Assembly: GCF_001698815.1 (NCBI RefSeq)
Contig: NZ_LGSI01000068.1
Location: 248,001 to 312,000 of the forward strand
Origin: Pseudomonas syringae
Lineage (GTDB): Bacteria > Pseudomonadota > Gammaproteobacteria > Pseudomonadales > Pseudomonadaceae
Length of the DNA: 64,000 bases
Direction: 5' to 3'
The notes under the pieces are model-generated. The model was not told the origin of the DNA, made no database searches, and worked only from the letters and a program-made list of their open reading frames with translations. The translations under genes and the position numbers were made by a program. Below are positions 1 through 8,871 of this stretch, piece by piece. How positions within the stretch are numbered: the stretch's first letter is position 1; every line of letters starts with the position of its first letter.

Positions 1-290
1 ATCAGGTGGCGAAAATACCAGACCAGGAAGCTGACCATGCACAGCGTGAAAAACGCGCTGAATAGAATCGCGTTGTTGAGTGAGTTCAGGCTGCCTTCAA
101 TCTGGCCCAGCACGGTCGCATCCAGCTGCGAGTTGCGCAGCTGCTGCACGATATCGGCACGAATGCTCAAGGCTACCCAGTACAGCAGGGCGCTGACGGC
201 GACAAGCAGGAAAAGACTTGAGAGCTTTTTGGTGAGTGAATCGAAAAATTGCATTTCGATTGACTCATACAAAGCCTTGAACATCCGCAT
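1..290 (-). CDS. Methyl-accepting chemotaxis protein, N-terminal part (cut by window start)
   Basis: The minus strand reads about 96 codons from an ATG at 290, preceded by an AAGGAG ribosome site. The product starts with a short cytoplasmic stretch and a first membrane helix rich in Leu, Val and Ala (about residues 20-40). A periplasmic segment follows, and a second hydrophobic helix begins before the edge of the window. This layout and the opening residues fit the sensor end of a bacterial chemoreceptor, but the diagnostic HAMP and signalling domains lie outside the window. The ligand is unknown. Confidence 0.6.
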   Translation of the reverse strand, partial: MRMFKALYESIEMQFFDSLTKKLSSLFLLVAVSALLYWVALSIRADIVQQLRNSQLDATVLGQIEGSLNSLNNAILFSAFFTLCMVSFLVWYFRHL

Positions 291-789
291 GCCGCTGCTC
301 CTTCGCAAGGTTATAAAAACCATTCTTCAATGGGTAGTCGTCGACCGCAAAGGGGAAAGCTTTAATTAAAGCGGCTAGTGCAGGCTGATCCTGGACACGA
401 TTACCGACCACTGCGACACAAAATTGAAGCAAATCCGCTTGAAAAGTGATCGTTAATCGCACGCTTTATTACCTCTCGGCATCAAATACCTATTTGGATG
501 TTGACCGAATTAACCAGTTAGTACATTTTTAACCTCAAACCTTGGTCGTCATCGCCAGGAAAACAATAAAAATAGACAGAGGCCCTCCCATGCAGCAGGT
601 ATTGCTCGCTTCTCATTTTCTCCATCTGCTCCGCGTTCTACCACGCAGCCCGTTTCGCGAGGCCGTCGTTTGCCCGCAGCTTTGTTTTAACGCAGCCATA
701 AGGGCACAGGCATCCACGGGAGTCAGACCTGTTTTGCCTTTGCGGCGTCGCGTTAAACGTTTCGGTTCCGGGGTATTTCGAGGTAGACA
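291..789. other. Non-coding stretch upstream of the TRAP transporter
   Basis: About 500 bases lie between the divergent chemoreceptor and TRAP genes. Two open frames occur here (265-462 minus, 542-793 plus). Neither has a clear ribosome site or recognisable content, and I do not call them. A weak promoter-like pair is TTGACC at 501-506 with an AT-rich block 17 bases downstream. The region should carry promoters for both neighbours. Confidence 0.4.
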
Positions 790-1353
790 ATGACAAGAAT
801 CGTTGCTCTGTATTTCAAACTTCTGAAGTTGCTGATTGTGCTGTGCATGATCGCGATGATCGTGCTGGTCTTCGGCAACGTGATACTGCGTTATGCGTTC
901 AACTCAGGGATCAGCGTTTCTGAAGAGCTGTCGCGCTGGTTTTTTGTCTGGATGATTTTTCTCGGCTCGCTGGTCGCGCTGAAAGATCGCGCGCATATGG
1001 GCCTGGACAGTCTGGTCAGGCGTTTGCCCCCTGGCGGCAAGCGCATTTGCCTGGTGATCGGTCATGTCTTGATGCTTTATATCTGCTGGCTGGTGTTCAT
1101 TGGCAGTTGGCAGCAGGCAGTCATCAACCTGGAGGTCGTCGCGCCCGCGTCAGGGTTGTCCATGGCGCTGTTCTATGCCGCGGGCCTGGTGTTTGGCGCC
1201 AGCGCCGGCGCAATTCTCTTGTATGAGTTGTACCTGGTGGTCAGCGACAAGCTGGGCGATGACGAGTTGGTGATGGTCAGGGACAGTGACGCAGCGCAGG
1301 AGATCGACGCTCTCCAGAAGCAGCAGTCCACCACCAAGAGAACTCACCCATGA
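790..1353 (+). CDS. TRAP transporter small permease subunit (DctQ family)
   Basis: This 187-residue membrane protein has four predicted hydrophobic helices, the usual size and layout of DctQ. DctQ proteins pair with the large DctM subunit in the inner membrane to import organic acids using a sodium or proton gradient. A GAGGT ribosome site sits seven bases before the ATG. The last four bases overlap the start of the large subunit, so the two are translationally coupled. The polar tail after residue 150 is unremarkable. It forms a tripartite operon with the two genes that follow. The substrate cannot be read from this subunit. Confidence 0.9.
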   Translation: MTRIVALYFKLLKLLIVLCMIAMIVLVFGNVILRYAFNSGISVSEELSRWFFVWMIFLGSLVALKDRAHMGLDSLVRRLPPGGKRICLVIGHVLMLYICWLVFIGSWQQAVINLEVVAPASGLSMALFYAAGLVFGASAGAILLYELYLVVSDKLGDDELVMVRDSDAAQEIDALQKQQSTTKRTHP

Positions 1354-2630
1354 CTCTGGCCATTTTCCTTGGTTCGCTGGTCGGCACCATGGCCCTGGGT
1401 ATCCCGATCGCCTTTGCCTTGTTGCTGGTCAGTGTCGCCCTGATGCTGCAACTGGATCTGTTCGATGCTCAGATCATCGCGCAGAACCTGCTCAACGGCG
1501 CGGACAGTTTCCCGTTGATGGCGGTGCCGTTCTTCATGCTGGCTGGCGAGATCATGAATGCCGGCGGCTTGTCCAAACGCATTGTCAACATCGCCATGGC
1601 GTTAGTCGGCCACAAGCGCGGCGGCCTGGGCTATGTGGCAATCATTGCCTCGTGCCTGCTGGCGTCCTTGTCAGGCTCGGCGGTGGCCGATGCGGCCGCG
1701 CTGGCCGCGTTGCTGGTGCCGATGATGGTGCAGGCCGGGCATAACCGCGCGCATTCAGCAGGCCTCATCGCTGCGGGCGGGATCATCGCGCCGGTGATTC
1801 CGCCGAGCATCGGGTTCATCGTCTTCGGCGTCGCTTCCGGCGTATCGATCAGCAAGCTGTTTCTCGCCGGAATCGTGCCGGGACTCATGCTCGGCGTCGC
1901 GCTCGCCGTCGCCTGGTGGTTTGTTTCCCGCCGCGAGAACATTGCACCACCTGCCAAACAGAGCCTGGCGCAGATCATGCGGGCCTTGGTCGAAGGCAGC
2001 TGGGCGCTGGGCTTGCCGCTGATCATCGTTTTTGGCCTGAAGTTCGGCATCTTTACCCCCACCGAGGCGGCCGTGGTTGCGGCGGTTTATGCGCTGTTCG
2101 TGTCGCTGGTGATCTACCGCGAGCTGAAGATCAACCAACTGTATGAGCTGATTCTGGCTTCGGCAAAGACCACATCGGTGGTCATGTTTCTGGTGGCGGC
2201 GGCCATGGTGTCGTCGTGGCTGGTGACCATCGCCGAGTTGCCTGAACAACTGGCGGGGGTACTCGAACCCTTCATGGATAACCCGACCATGTTGTTGATG
2301 GTCATCATGCTGCTGGTGATTCTGGTCGGCACGGCGATGGACATGACCCCGACCATCCTGCTGCTGACTCCGGTGTTGATGCCGGCCGTCGTCATGGCAG
2401 GCATTGATCCGGTCTACTTCGGCGTACTGTTTTTAATCAACTGCGCCATTGGCTTGATCACGCCCCCCGTCGGTACGGTGCTCAATGTCGTGTGTGGTGT
2501 CTCGAAGATAGGTATGGACGAGATCATCCGGGGTGTCTGGCCGTTCATGCTGGCCCAGTTCGTTGTGCTGTTTCTGCTTGTGCTGTTTCCTTCGCTGGTT
2601 CTCGTGCCGTTGAAGTTTTTCACCGGGTGA
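1350..2630 (+). CDS. TRAP transporter large permease subunit (DctM family)
   Basis: The 426-residue, very hydrophobic protein has about a dozen membrane helices and the DctM signatures, including a GLITPPVG-type loop near the C terminus and a GGIIAPVIPPS loop near residue 150. It forms the transport channel and works with DctQ and the periplasmic binding protein encoded next. The start codon overlaps the dctQ stop as ATGA. Length and motif order match the family, with no sign of damage. Confidence 0.95.
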   Translation: MTLAIFLGSLVGTMALGIPIAFALLLVSVALMLQLDLFDAQIIAQNLLNGADSFPLMAVPFFMLAGEIMNAGGLSKRIVNIAMALVGHKRGGLGYVAIIASCLLASLSGSAVADAAALAALLVPMMVQAGHNRAHSAGLIAAGGIIAPVIPPSIGFIVFGVASGVSISKLFLAGIVPGLMLGVALAVAWWFVSRRENIAPPAKQSLAQIMRALVEGSWALGLPLIIVFGLKFGIFTPTEAAVVAAVYALFVSLVIYRELKINQLYELILASAKTTSVVMFLVAAAMVSSWLVTIAELPEQLAGVLEPFMDNPTMLLMVIMLLVILVGTAMDMTPTILLLTPVLMPAVVMAGIDPVYFGVLFLINCAIGLITPPVGTVLNVVCGVSKIGMDEIIRGVWPFMLAQFVVLFLLVLFPSLVLVPLKFFTG

Positions 2631-2682
2631 TGCCGGTGAGCATCCCAGTAACCCGACTTCTAAAAACAATATGGAGAGTGAT

Positions 2683-3702
2683 ATGCAAAAAATCATCAAA
2701 TCCCTGCTGGCGGGAGCCTGTGCAACGAGTCTGTTGCTGGGCAGCATGACCAGCAACGCTGCGGAAATTCGAGAGCGAACCCTGCGCTTTGCGTTCCAGA
2801 ACGTCAAAGAACACCCGCAAGGGCAGGGCGCGCAGAAGTTTGCCGACCTGCTGACCGAGAGCAGCGGCGGCAAGATCAAAGTGCGTCTTTTTCCGGGTGG
2901 CACCCTGGGCGGCGATGTGCAAACCGTGTCCGCATTGCAGGGCGGTACGCTGGACCTGACCGTGCTTAACTCCGGCATCCTGGCTGCCCAGGCCAAGGAC
3001 TTTGCGATGCTGGACTTCCCATTCCTGTTCAACAATGTCGAAGAAGCTCACGCGGTGATCGATGGCCCGGTAGGTCAGAAGCTGGCCGCGCAACTGGACA
3101 GCAAAGGGCTGATCAGCCTGGGTTACTGGGACCTTGGTTTTCGTAACATCACCAACAGCAAGCATCCGATTAACAAGCTCGAAGACATGCAAGGCCTGAA
3201 AATCCGGGTAATTCAATCGCCGATCTATCTGGAAACGTTCTCCGCGCTGGGCGCCAACCCTGTCCCAATGGCGTTCCCGGAGGTGTATACCGGCCTGGAG
3301 CAGCACACCATTGATGGCCAGGAAAATCCGTTTACGGTGATCGAAGGCAGCAAGTTCTACGAAGTGCAAAAGTATCTGTCGGTGACTGGCCACATCTTCA
3401 ATCCTCAGTCTTTCATCATCGGCAAGAAAACCTGGGATCGTCTTAATGATGATGAAAAGGCGCTGATAAAAGATGCAGCGGCAAAAGCTCAGGAATACCA
3501 GCGCGAGGTCACTGCGACGAGTATGGGCAACGCGCGAGGCAATCTCGAAAAACACGTCGCGGTGAACGACATTACACCCGAAGAGAAAGACCGTTTTCGT
3601 GAGCGTGTGCAGCCGGTTATCGAGAAGTTCTCCAAAGAGCTGGATAGCAGTCTGGTGAAAATGATGTACGACCAAATCGCCAAGGTTCGCGCTGGACAGT
3701 AA
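2683..3702 (+). CDS. TRAP transporter periplasmic binding protein (DctP family)
   Basis: The product is 339 residues. A basic start is followed by a signal peptide ending near the Ala-rich SNAA at about residue 28. The mature part has the DctP fold signature, including the segment around residues 160-185 (LEDMQGLKIRV) that holds the conserved carboxylate-binding Arg. I chose the ATG at 2683 because GGAGAG precedes it; an in-frame ATG at 2671 lies upstream without such a site. It delivers the substrate to the membrane pair. The catabolic genes from 5.3 kb onward may use this transporter, which is an inference from proximity only. Confidence 0.92.
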   Translation: MQKIIKSLLAGACATSLLLGSMTSNAAEIRERTLRFAFQNVKEHPQGQGAQKFADLLTESSGGKIKVRLFPGGTLGGDVQTVSALQGGTLDLTVLNSGILAAQAKDFAMLDFPFLFNNVEEAHAVIDGPVGQKLAAQLDSKGLISLGYWDLGFRNITNSKHPINKLEDMQGLKIRVIQSPIYLETFSALGANPVPMAFPEVYTGLEQHTIDGQENPFTVIEGSKFYEVQKYLSVTGHIFNPQSFIIGKKTWDRLNDDEKALIKDAAAKAQEYQREVTATSMGNARGNLEKHVAVNDITPEEKDRFRERVQPVIEKFSKELDSSLVKMMYDQIAKVRAGQ

Positions 3703-3711
3703 GGGTCTTGG

Positions 3712-3747
3712 GTGGGTTATAAGCTTGCTGCGCAGCTTATAACCCAC
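3712..3747. terminator. Bidirectional hairpin between convergent genes
   Basis: A perfect 14-base inverted repeat (GTGGGTTATAAGCT at 3712-3725, complement at 3734-3747) with an 8-base loop lies between the stops of the TRAP binding-protein gene and the slipin gene. Its place between two convergent genes fits a shared terminator, although no clear T tract follows. Confidence 0.65.
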
Positions 3748-3771
3748 GGTTGTCTGACGAGGTTTCCAGCA

Positions 3772-4548
3772 TCAGGATTTACCGTGGCCAAACTCTCCGG
3801 ATGAGAGGTCTGCCATGCCCTTGAGCAATTCAATAGGCAACGGAAAGACGATGGTCGAACTCTTGTCCCCGGCAATGGAACTGAGGGTTTGCATATAGCG
3901 CAGTTGCATGGCGCCAGGTTGTCGGCCAAGCATTTCGGCAGCTTGCATGAGTTTTTCCGACGCCTGCAATTCGCCTTCAGCGTGAATGACCTTGGCCCGG
4001 CGCTCCCGTTCGGCTTCGGCCTGTCTGGCGATGGCGCGGATCATCGATTCGTTGAGATCGACGTGTTTGATCTCAACGTTCGCGACCTTGATACCCCACG
4101 CATCAGTCTGGGCATCAAGGACTTGCTGAATGTCGAAGTTCAGGCGTTCCCGTTCAGCCAGCAATTCATCGAGTTCATGCTTACCCAGCACCGCCCGCAG
4201 AGTGGTCTGAGCCAGTTGACTGGTGGCCATGAGAAAATCTTCGACCTGAATGATGGCTTTCTGGGGATCCAGAACGCGAAAGTACAGCACGGCATTGACC
4301 TTGACTGAAACGTTGTCCCGGGTGATGACGTCTTGCGTAGGGATATCCAGCACCACCGTGCGCAGATCGACCCTGACCATCTGCTGGACCACCGGAATGA
4401 GCAGGATCAGACCGGGGCCTTTGACCTGCCAGAAGCGTCCGAGCTGGAATACCACGCCACGCTCGTATTCGCGCAGGATGCGAAAGGCACCTGCGGCCAA
4501 CACAATCGCCAGCAGGAGCAGCGCGACAAAACCCAATTGCAGGCCCAT
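3772..4548 (-). CDS. Slipin / stomatin-like SPFH membrane protein
   Basis: The 258-residue protein opens with one membrane helix (about residues 4-23). An SPFH/prohibitin domain follows, with the family block ending in the conserved LDIPTQDVITRDNV segment near residue 70. A helical, charged region rich in AEAERERRAKVI then follows, typical of slipins. Such proteins form oligomers on the inner membrane and act with NfeD partners in membrane microdomains. I chose the ATG at 4548 because GGAG precedes it; the frame also opens at a TTG six bases upstream. The gene lies two bases after the NfeD stop, so the two form an operon. Confidence 0.9.
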   Translation of the reverse strand: MGLQLGFVALLLLAIVLAAGAFRILREYERGVVFQLGRFWQVKGPGLILLIPVVQQMVRVDLRTVVLDIPTQDVITRDNVSVKVNAVLYFRVLDPQKAIIQVEDFLMATSQLAQTTLRAVLGKHELDELLAERERLNFDIQQVLDAQTDAWGIKVANVEIKHVDLNESMIRAIARQAEAERERRAKVIHAEGELQASEKLMQAAEMLGRQPGAMQLRYMQTLSSIAGDKSSTIVFPLPIELLKGMADLSSGEFGHGKS

Positions 4549-4550
4549 GA

Positions 4551-5084
4551 TCAATCTCCATCCAGTGCCATTTCAGCAGCGGTCACTTCCAGCAATAGTC
4601 CCTTGCGCGCCGTCACTTTGACCCGCTGCCCCGTTTGTAGCGGCGTAGCGCTGAGCACCTGCCAATGCTCACCTTGCAGGAGCACCCAGCCGCTGTAGAC
4701 ATCGCCCGTTTGCAATCGGGTGATCGGGGTTACGCTGCCCAGCAGTCCGGCATCCCCGCTGACGGTGTGGCGCGGTCGGGTCTTCAACGCACGGATCAGC
4801 AGGAATGCCAGCAACAGTGCGCTGATCAGCCCCAGCCCGACTATCAAGGGCGCGGGAACCTCGGTGTTGTTCAGAATGATTGCGCCAACGACAAACATCA
4901 CGATCCCGCCCAGCCCGATCACGCCGTAGTTGGGTACGGCCGCTTCGGCGATCAGAAACGCAACGCCAAAGGTGATCAGCCAGATCCCGACAGGGTTGGG
5001 GGCTATCAGCACGACGGCGTCGGCTGCAAACAGCGATGTGCTTATGGCCAGCAGCATCGCAACAAGAAAACAGCGGGTGTTCAC
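4551..5084 (-). CDS. NfeD-family membrane protein, partner of slipin
   Basis: About 177 residues with an N-terminal hydrophobic segment, three to four membrane helices and a C-terminal OB-fold-like beta domain (GDVYSGWVLLQGEHWQV), the pattern of short NfeD proteins. The protease domain of long NfeD forms is absent. The GTG at 5084 is preferred because a strong GGAGG site lies six bases upstream; an ATG at 5105 has none. NfeD and slipin genes are commonly paired, as here. Confidence 0.85.
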   Translation of the reverse strand: MNTRCFLVAMLLAISTSLFAADAVVLIAPNPVGIWLITFGVAFLIAEAAVPNYGVIGLGGIVMFVVGAIILNNTEVPAPLIVGLGLISALLLAFLLIRALKTRPRHTVSGDAGLLGSVTPITRLQTGDVYSGWVLLQGEHWQVLSATPLQTGQRVKVTARKGLLLEVTAAEMALDGD

Positions 5085-5243
5085 TTGACCCTCCGGGAGA
5101 GTCATTTTTTGGCTCTGTTTAAAGTCTAGTTGAATCTCGCCAGAGTGGATTTGCGAGTGCGCATCTGCGCGTAGTCACGCACCGACCAAGGGATCAGCCG
5201 TTTCTGGCGGGCAATTGCCGGCAACCAGAGCGCTAAAAACAAT

Positions 5244-5272
5244 TTGACATATGTTATTTGTGATCACATATT
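5244..5272 (+). promoter_or_regulatory. Promoter and palindromic operator of the GntR gene
   Basis: TTGACA at 5244-5249 and CATATT at 5267-5272 are 17 bases apart, a good sigma-70 promoter. The perfect palindrome TGTGATCACA (5259-5268) overlaps the spacer and -10 box; extended to 16 bases it keeps 7 of 8 pairs. It fits a dimeric GntR-type repressor site and suggests autoregulation of the gene that begins just downstream. Confidence 0.55.
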
Positions 5273-5305
5273 GAGTGCACAAGAACCTTAAATGTGAGCA
5301 TTCTC

Positions 5306-6028
5306 ATGACCGATCGACCGATCCTCCTGCCCGCCATGCGCCAGGTTTCTCGCGATACCCTGCAGGATCAGGTTTACCGGCAGATCCGCGAAGCGCTTAT
5401 GAGCGGCCGCTTTCAGCCGGGCCAGAAGCTGACCATTCGCGGCCTCGCCGAAGCGCTGGGTTCCAGCCCGATGCCGGTACGTGAAGCACTCAATCGCCTC
5501 AGTGCAGAGAACGCCTTCGAAGTCACCGAAACCTCCCGCCTGCGTGTTCGCATGATGACCCCCGAGCGGCTGCGAGAAATCCGCGATGCGCGGGTCGCTC
5601 TCGAAGGCTTGCTGGCCGAGAAGGCGGTGCTTCTGATCAAGGATGTCGACCTCAAGGAAATCATCCAGTTGTGCAACCAGATGCAGGACGCCGCCGACAG
5701 CGTCGACGTGGCCCGTTATCTGTGGACCAACTTTGCCTTCCACCGACGCATCTACGCCGTTGCCGACGCTGAGCTGACCATCGCCGCCGTGGAGAATTTC
5801 TGGCTGCACATTGGCCCGTGTTTTGCGCTGGTGGCACCGGATAAAGCGCACCTTCAACGCTCGATGGAGGCGCACAACCGCATCGTCGCTGCTCTGGTCG
5901 CGCGGGATGGGCCGGCGGCTCGGGCAGCAGTGACCGACGACATCATGCAGGCCGCCGACTCCCTGGTGCGCCTGATCGTCAAGAGCGACCGTTCAAGGTC
6001 GCCTGTCTCAGGAGTTAAAAAAGCATGA
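5306..6028 (+). CDS. GntR-family transcriptional regulator (FCD subgroup)
   Basis: The product is about 240 residues. The N-terminal winged helix (LQDQVYRQIREALMSGRF to LGSSPMPVREALNRL) is typical of GntR. The C-terminal all-helical FCD domain keeps the Asp/His metal-site pattern, including FHRRIYAVA and EAHNRIVAAL. FCD regulators usually repress catabolic genes until an organic-acid effector binds. The ATG at 5306 is chosen because GTGAG precedes it; the frame also opens at GTG 5294. Its stop overlaps the SDR start by four bases, so it is co-transcribed with the catabolic genes it probably controls. Confidence 0.9.
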   Translation: MTDRPILLPAMRQVSRDTLQDQVYRQIREALMSGRFQPGQKLTIRGLAEALGSSPMPVREALNRLSAENAFEVTETSRLRVRMMTPERLREIRDARVALEGLLAEKAVLLIKDVDLKEIIQLCNQMQDAADSVDVARYLWTNFAFHRRIYAVADAELTIAAVENFWLHIGPCFALVAPDKAHLQRSMEAHNRIVAALVARDGPAARAAVTDDIMQAADSLVRLIVKSDRSRSPVSGVKKA

Positions 6029-6813
6029 GCGTTCTCAATCGACTGATTCCCTACACCGGCCTGCGCGTACTGATTTCCGGCGGCGCAGCCGGGATTGGCG
6101 AAGTCCTGGCGGCGGCCTACATGGAAGCAGGCGCCAAGGTGCATGTGTGTGATGTCAGCGAAGCGGCCATTGCCGCGTTCCGGGACCGTTACCCGAACAG
6201 CGTTGCCACCCGCGCCGACGTTGCAGACCCGGCGCAGATCGAAGCGGTGTTCAAGGTTCAACGCGAACAGTTCGGCGGCCTGGATGTGCTGATCAACAAC
6301 GCCGGGATCGCAGGTCCGACTGCTGGCATCGATGCGATCACCGATAAAGAATGGCAGAGCACCATCGACATCAACCTTACGGCTCAGTATCGCTTTGCTC
6401 ACCACGCGGTGCCGCTGCTCAAGGCGTCCCCCAACGCGCATCTGATTCACATCGCGTCGGTGGCCGGCCGCTTGGGTTACGCCTGGCGTACTCCTTACGC
6501 CGCGACCAAATGGGCCATCGTTGGCCTGATGAAATCCCTGGCGTCCGAGCTGGGTGAAAGCGACATCCGCGTCAACGCCTTGCTGCCCGGTATCGTCGAA
6601 GGGCCGCGCATGGACGGCGTGATTCGCGCCCGCGCTGAGCAGATGAACGTTCCCGAGGCCGAGATGCGTGAGGAATACCTGAAAAAGATCTCGCTCAAAC
6701 GCATGGTCACCGCCGAGGACGTTGCCGCCATGGCGCTGTTTTTGTGCTCACCCGCAGCACGCAACGTGACCGGCCAGGCTATCAGCGTGGATGGCAACGT
6801 CGAGTACCTCTAA
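6025..6813 (+). CDS. Short-chain dehydrogenase/reductase (SDR)
   Basis: The 262-residue protein has the cofactor loop SGGAAGIGE (about 18-26), the NNAGIAG block near residue 92 and the catalytic set Ser145, Tyr158 and Lys162. It should oxidise or reduce a hydroxyl group with NAD(P). The C-terminal VTGQAISVDGN block is usual for the family. ATGA overlap with the regulator gene and closeness to the BKACE and lactonase genes suggest oxidation of a hydroxy acid or alcohol to a keto compound. The substrate cannot be read from sequence. Confidence 0.92.
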   Translation: MSVLNRLIPYTGLRVLISGGAAGIGEVLAAAYMEAGAKVHVCDVSEAAIAAFRDRYPNSVATRADVADPAQIEAVFKVQREQFGGLDVLINNAGIAGPTAGIDAITDKEWQSTIDINLTAQYRFAHHAVPLLKASPNAHLIHIASVAGRLGYAWRTPYAATKWAIVGLMKSLASELGESDIRVNALLPGIVEGPRMDGVIRARAEQMNVPEAEMREEYLKKISLKRMVTAEDVAAMALFLCSPAARNVTGQAISVDGNVEYL

Positions 6814-6883
6814 GCGTCTCGACCCTATTGCAACAACGGCAGCTCAACACCTTTCTCGCCAAGAACAAGAATGGAGAAGACTC

Positions 6884-7816
6884 ATGTCCAAAAAACGCCC
6901 GATCATCATCACTTGCGCAGTCACCGGCGCTATTCATACGCCTTCGATGTCGCCACATTTGCCGATCACACCACAGGAAATTGCCGACGCAGCCATCGGT
7001 GCCGCCGAGGCCGGTGCATCGATTGTTCACCTGCATGCTCGCGATCCTGTTGATGGGCGGCCTAGTCAGGATGTTGATCTGTTCCGTCAGTTCTTGCCGC
7101 AAATAAAGGCCAAGAGTGATGTGGTGATCAACATCACCACCGGCGGTGCGCCGACCATGGGCGTGGAAGAACGCTTGCAGCCTGTGGCGCAACTCAAGCC
7201 GGAGTTGGCGTCGCTGAATATGGGGTCGATGAACTTCGGGCTGTACGAAATGCTTGATCGGTTTACCGAGTTCAAACACGACTGGGAACGACCGTACCTC
7301 GCCGAGAGTGACGACCGGATCTTCCGCAATACCTTCCGCGATATCGCCCACATCCTCAACGCCTGTGCCGAGAATCGCACCCGCTTTGAAATCGAATGCT
7401 ACGACATCGGCCACCTGTACACCGCCGCGCACTTCCTGCAGCGCGGGTTGCTCAAGGCGCCGATTTTCATTCAGTCGGTGTTCGGTCTGCGGGGCGGCAT
7501 CGGCGGACATCCTGAGGACCTGGCGCACATGCGTCGTACGGCTGATCGCCTGTTCGGCGACGCTTATCAATGGTCGATTCTCGGTGCCGGTCGCAATCAG
7601 ATTCCGCTGGGCACCATGGGCCTGTCGATGGGCAGCCATGTGCGCGTCGGTCTTGAGGATTCGCTATGGGACGGACCGGGCAAGCTGGCAGCGTCCAACG
7701 CCGATCAGGTCCAGCGGATTCGCACGGTCATCGAAGCTCTGGGTGCGCGCGTGGCGACCCCGGATGAGGCTCGGGAAATGCTCGACCTCAAGGGCAAGGA
7801 CAAGGTCGACTTTTAG
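6884..7816 (+). CDS. Beta-keto acid cleavage enzyme (BKACE, DUF849)
   Basis: The 310-residue protein has the BKACE signatures: an early TGAIHTPSMSPHLPIT segment and HLHARDP at residues 49-55, whose histidines bind the catalytic zinc. Known members condense a beta-keto acid with acetyl-CoA and split it to acetoacetate and a new CoA ester. The frame is open further upstream into the SDR gene, but the ATG at 6884 has a GGAG site. An upstream SDR would supply a keto acid, so the pair forms a logical two-step route. The natural substrate is unknown. Confidence 0.9.
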   Translation: MSKKRPIIITCAVTGAIHTPSMSPHLPITPQEIADAAIGAAEAGASIVHLHARDPVDGRPSQDVDLFRQFLPQIKAKSDVVINITTGGAPTMGVEERLQPVAQLKPELASLNMGSMNFGLYEMLDRFTEFKHDWERPYLAESDDRIFRNTFRDIAHILNACAENRTRFEIECYDIGHLYTAAHFLQRGLLKAPIFIQSVFGLRGGIGGHPEDLAHMRRTADRLFGDAYQWSILGAGRNQIPLGTMGLSMGSHVRVGLEDSLWDGPGKLAASNADQVQRIRTVIEALGARVATPDEAREMLDLKGKDKVDF

Positions 7817-7909
7817 TAGCGCTTCCGTAAGGGCGCTGACCAGTTGGTCGGCGCCTGCTGTTAGCGGGCAAAACGTGTCATCTCAATAACAACAAAACAG
7901 AGGTGAAAA

Positions 7910-8788
7910 ATGCGTATCGAAATCGTTGTCGACGTGAAGACCACGCTGGGTGAAGGTCCGGTCTGGGATGTCGAACAGCAGCGTCTGTACTGGATCGACA
8001 GTTTCGACGGCCGAGTGCTTCGCTGCACGGATGACGGGCGAGAACTGCGTGCCTGGGATGTCAGCCAGAAAATCGGCTCCATGGCCTTGCGCAAGAATGG
8101 CGACGCGGCAATCGTGGCCTTGCAGAACGGGCTCTACAACCTCGACTTGCCGACCGGCGATCTCGAACTGATCGTCAACCCGGAACCGGAGCGGCCGAAC
8201 AACCGACTCAACGACGGCAAGGTTGATCGGCAGGGGCGGTTTATCGTTGGCTCAATGGACACTCAGGAAGATCAGGCCAGCGCCAAACTGTATCGCCTCG
8301 ACCCCGACCTGAGTCTGCATACATTGGATGAAGGCATCATCGTTTCCAACGGCCCGTGCTGGAGCCCGAACGGCGAGATCTTTTACTTCGCCGACACCTG
8401 GTCCGGGGAGATCTGGGCCTATGACTACAACAATGCCACCGGCGCGGTCGCCAATCGACGTACCTTGGCCAGCGTCGACACATCAGGCGGCGGCGCGGCG
8501 GATGGCTGCACCGTGGATGCCGAAGGCTGTCTGTGGCAGGCATTGGTATACGCCGGAAAACTGGTGCGCTACACGCCGGACGGGCAGGTGGATCGAGTCA
8601 TTGATATGCCGGTGAAGAAAGTCACCAGCCTGACCTTTGGCGGGCCGAATCTGGACACGCTGTTTGTCACCTCCATGGCCAAGCCACCGTTGCCGCGCTT
8701 CCCCACAGATGGCCAGCAACGCGGCGCCTTGTTCGCCGTCACCGGGCTGGGCGTGAAGGGCATCGCGGAGCAGCGCTTTGCCAGTTGA
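7910..8788 (+). CDS. SMP-30/gluconolactonase/LRE family hydrolase
   Basis: The 292-residue protein is a six-bladed propeller of the SMP-30 family. It has an early metal-binding Glu in LGEGPVWD (about residue 15) and later RLNDGKVDRQGRF and SNGPCWSPNG motifs that carry the Asn and Asp ligands. Family members hydrolyse sugar or acid lactones using a divalent metal. An AGAGGTG site precedes the start. With the SDR and BKACE genes, it points to oxidation of a cyclic or sugar-like substrate through a lactone. Confidence 0.9.
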   Translation: MRIEIVVDVKTTLGEGPVWDVEQQRLYWIDSFDGRVLRCTDDGRELRAWDVSQKIGSMALRKNGDAAIVALQNGLYNLDLPTGDLELIVNPEPERPNNRLNDGKVDRQGRFIVGSMDTQEDQASAKLYRLDPDLSLHTLDEGIIVSNGPCWSPNGEIFYFADTWSGEIWAYDYNNATGAVANRRTLASVDTSGGGAADGCTVDAEGCLWQALVYAGKLVRYTPDGQVDRVIDMPVKKVTSLTFGGPNLDTLFVTSMAKPPLPRFPTDGQQRGALFAVTGLGVKGIAEQRFAS

Positions 8789-8871
8789 CCCGTCAACAGG
8801 CTGAACCGGACCGTTAAGGACAACTGGACCCTTTCTCGACGAGGCGTGTGCAGCACGCCTGGAGATTTCCC

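Noticed and set aside
265..793. Two small open frames in the upstream non-coding stretch
   Set aside because: No ribosome sites, no recognisable content, and the minus-strand one overlaps the chemoreceptor gene start in another frame.
2620..3747. Long minus-strand frame opposite the TRAP binding-protein gene
   Set aside because: It is antisense to a clear gene, has no ribosome site and arises from GC-rich codon use.
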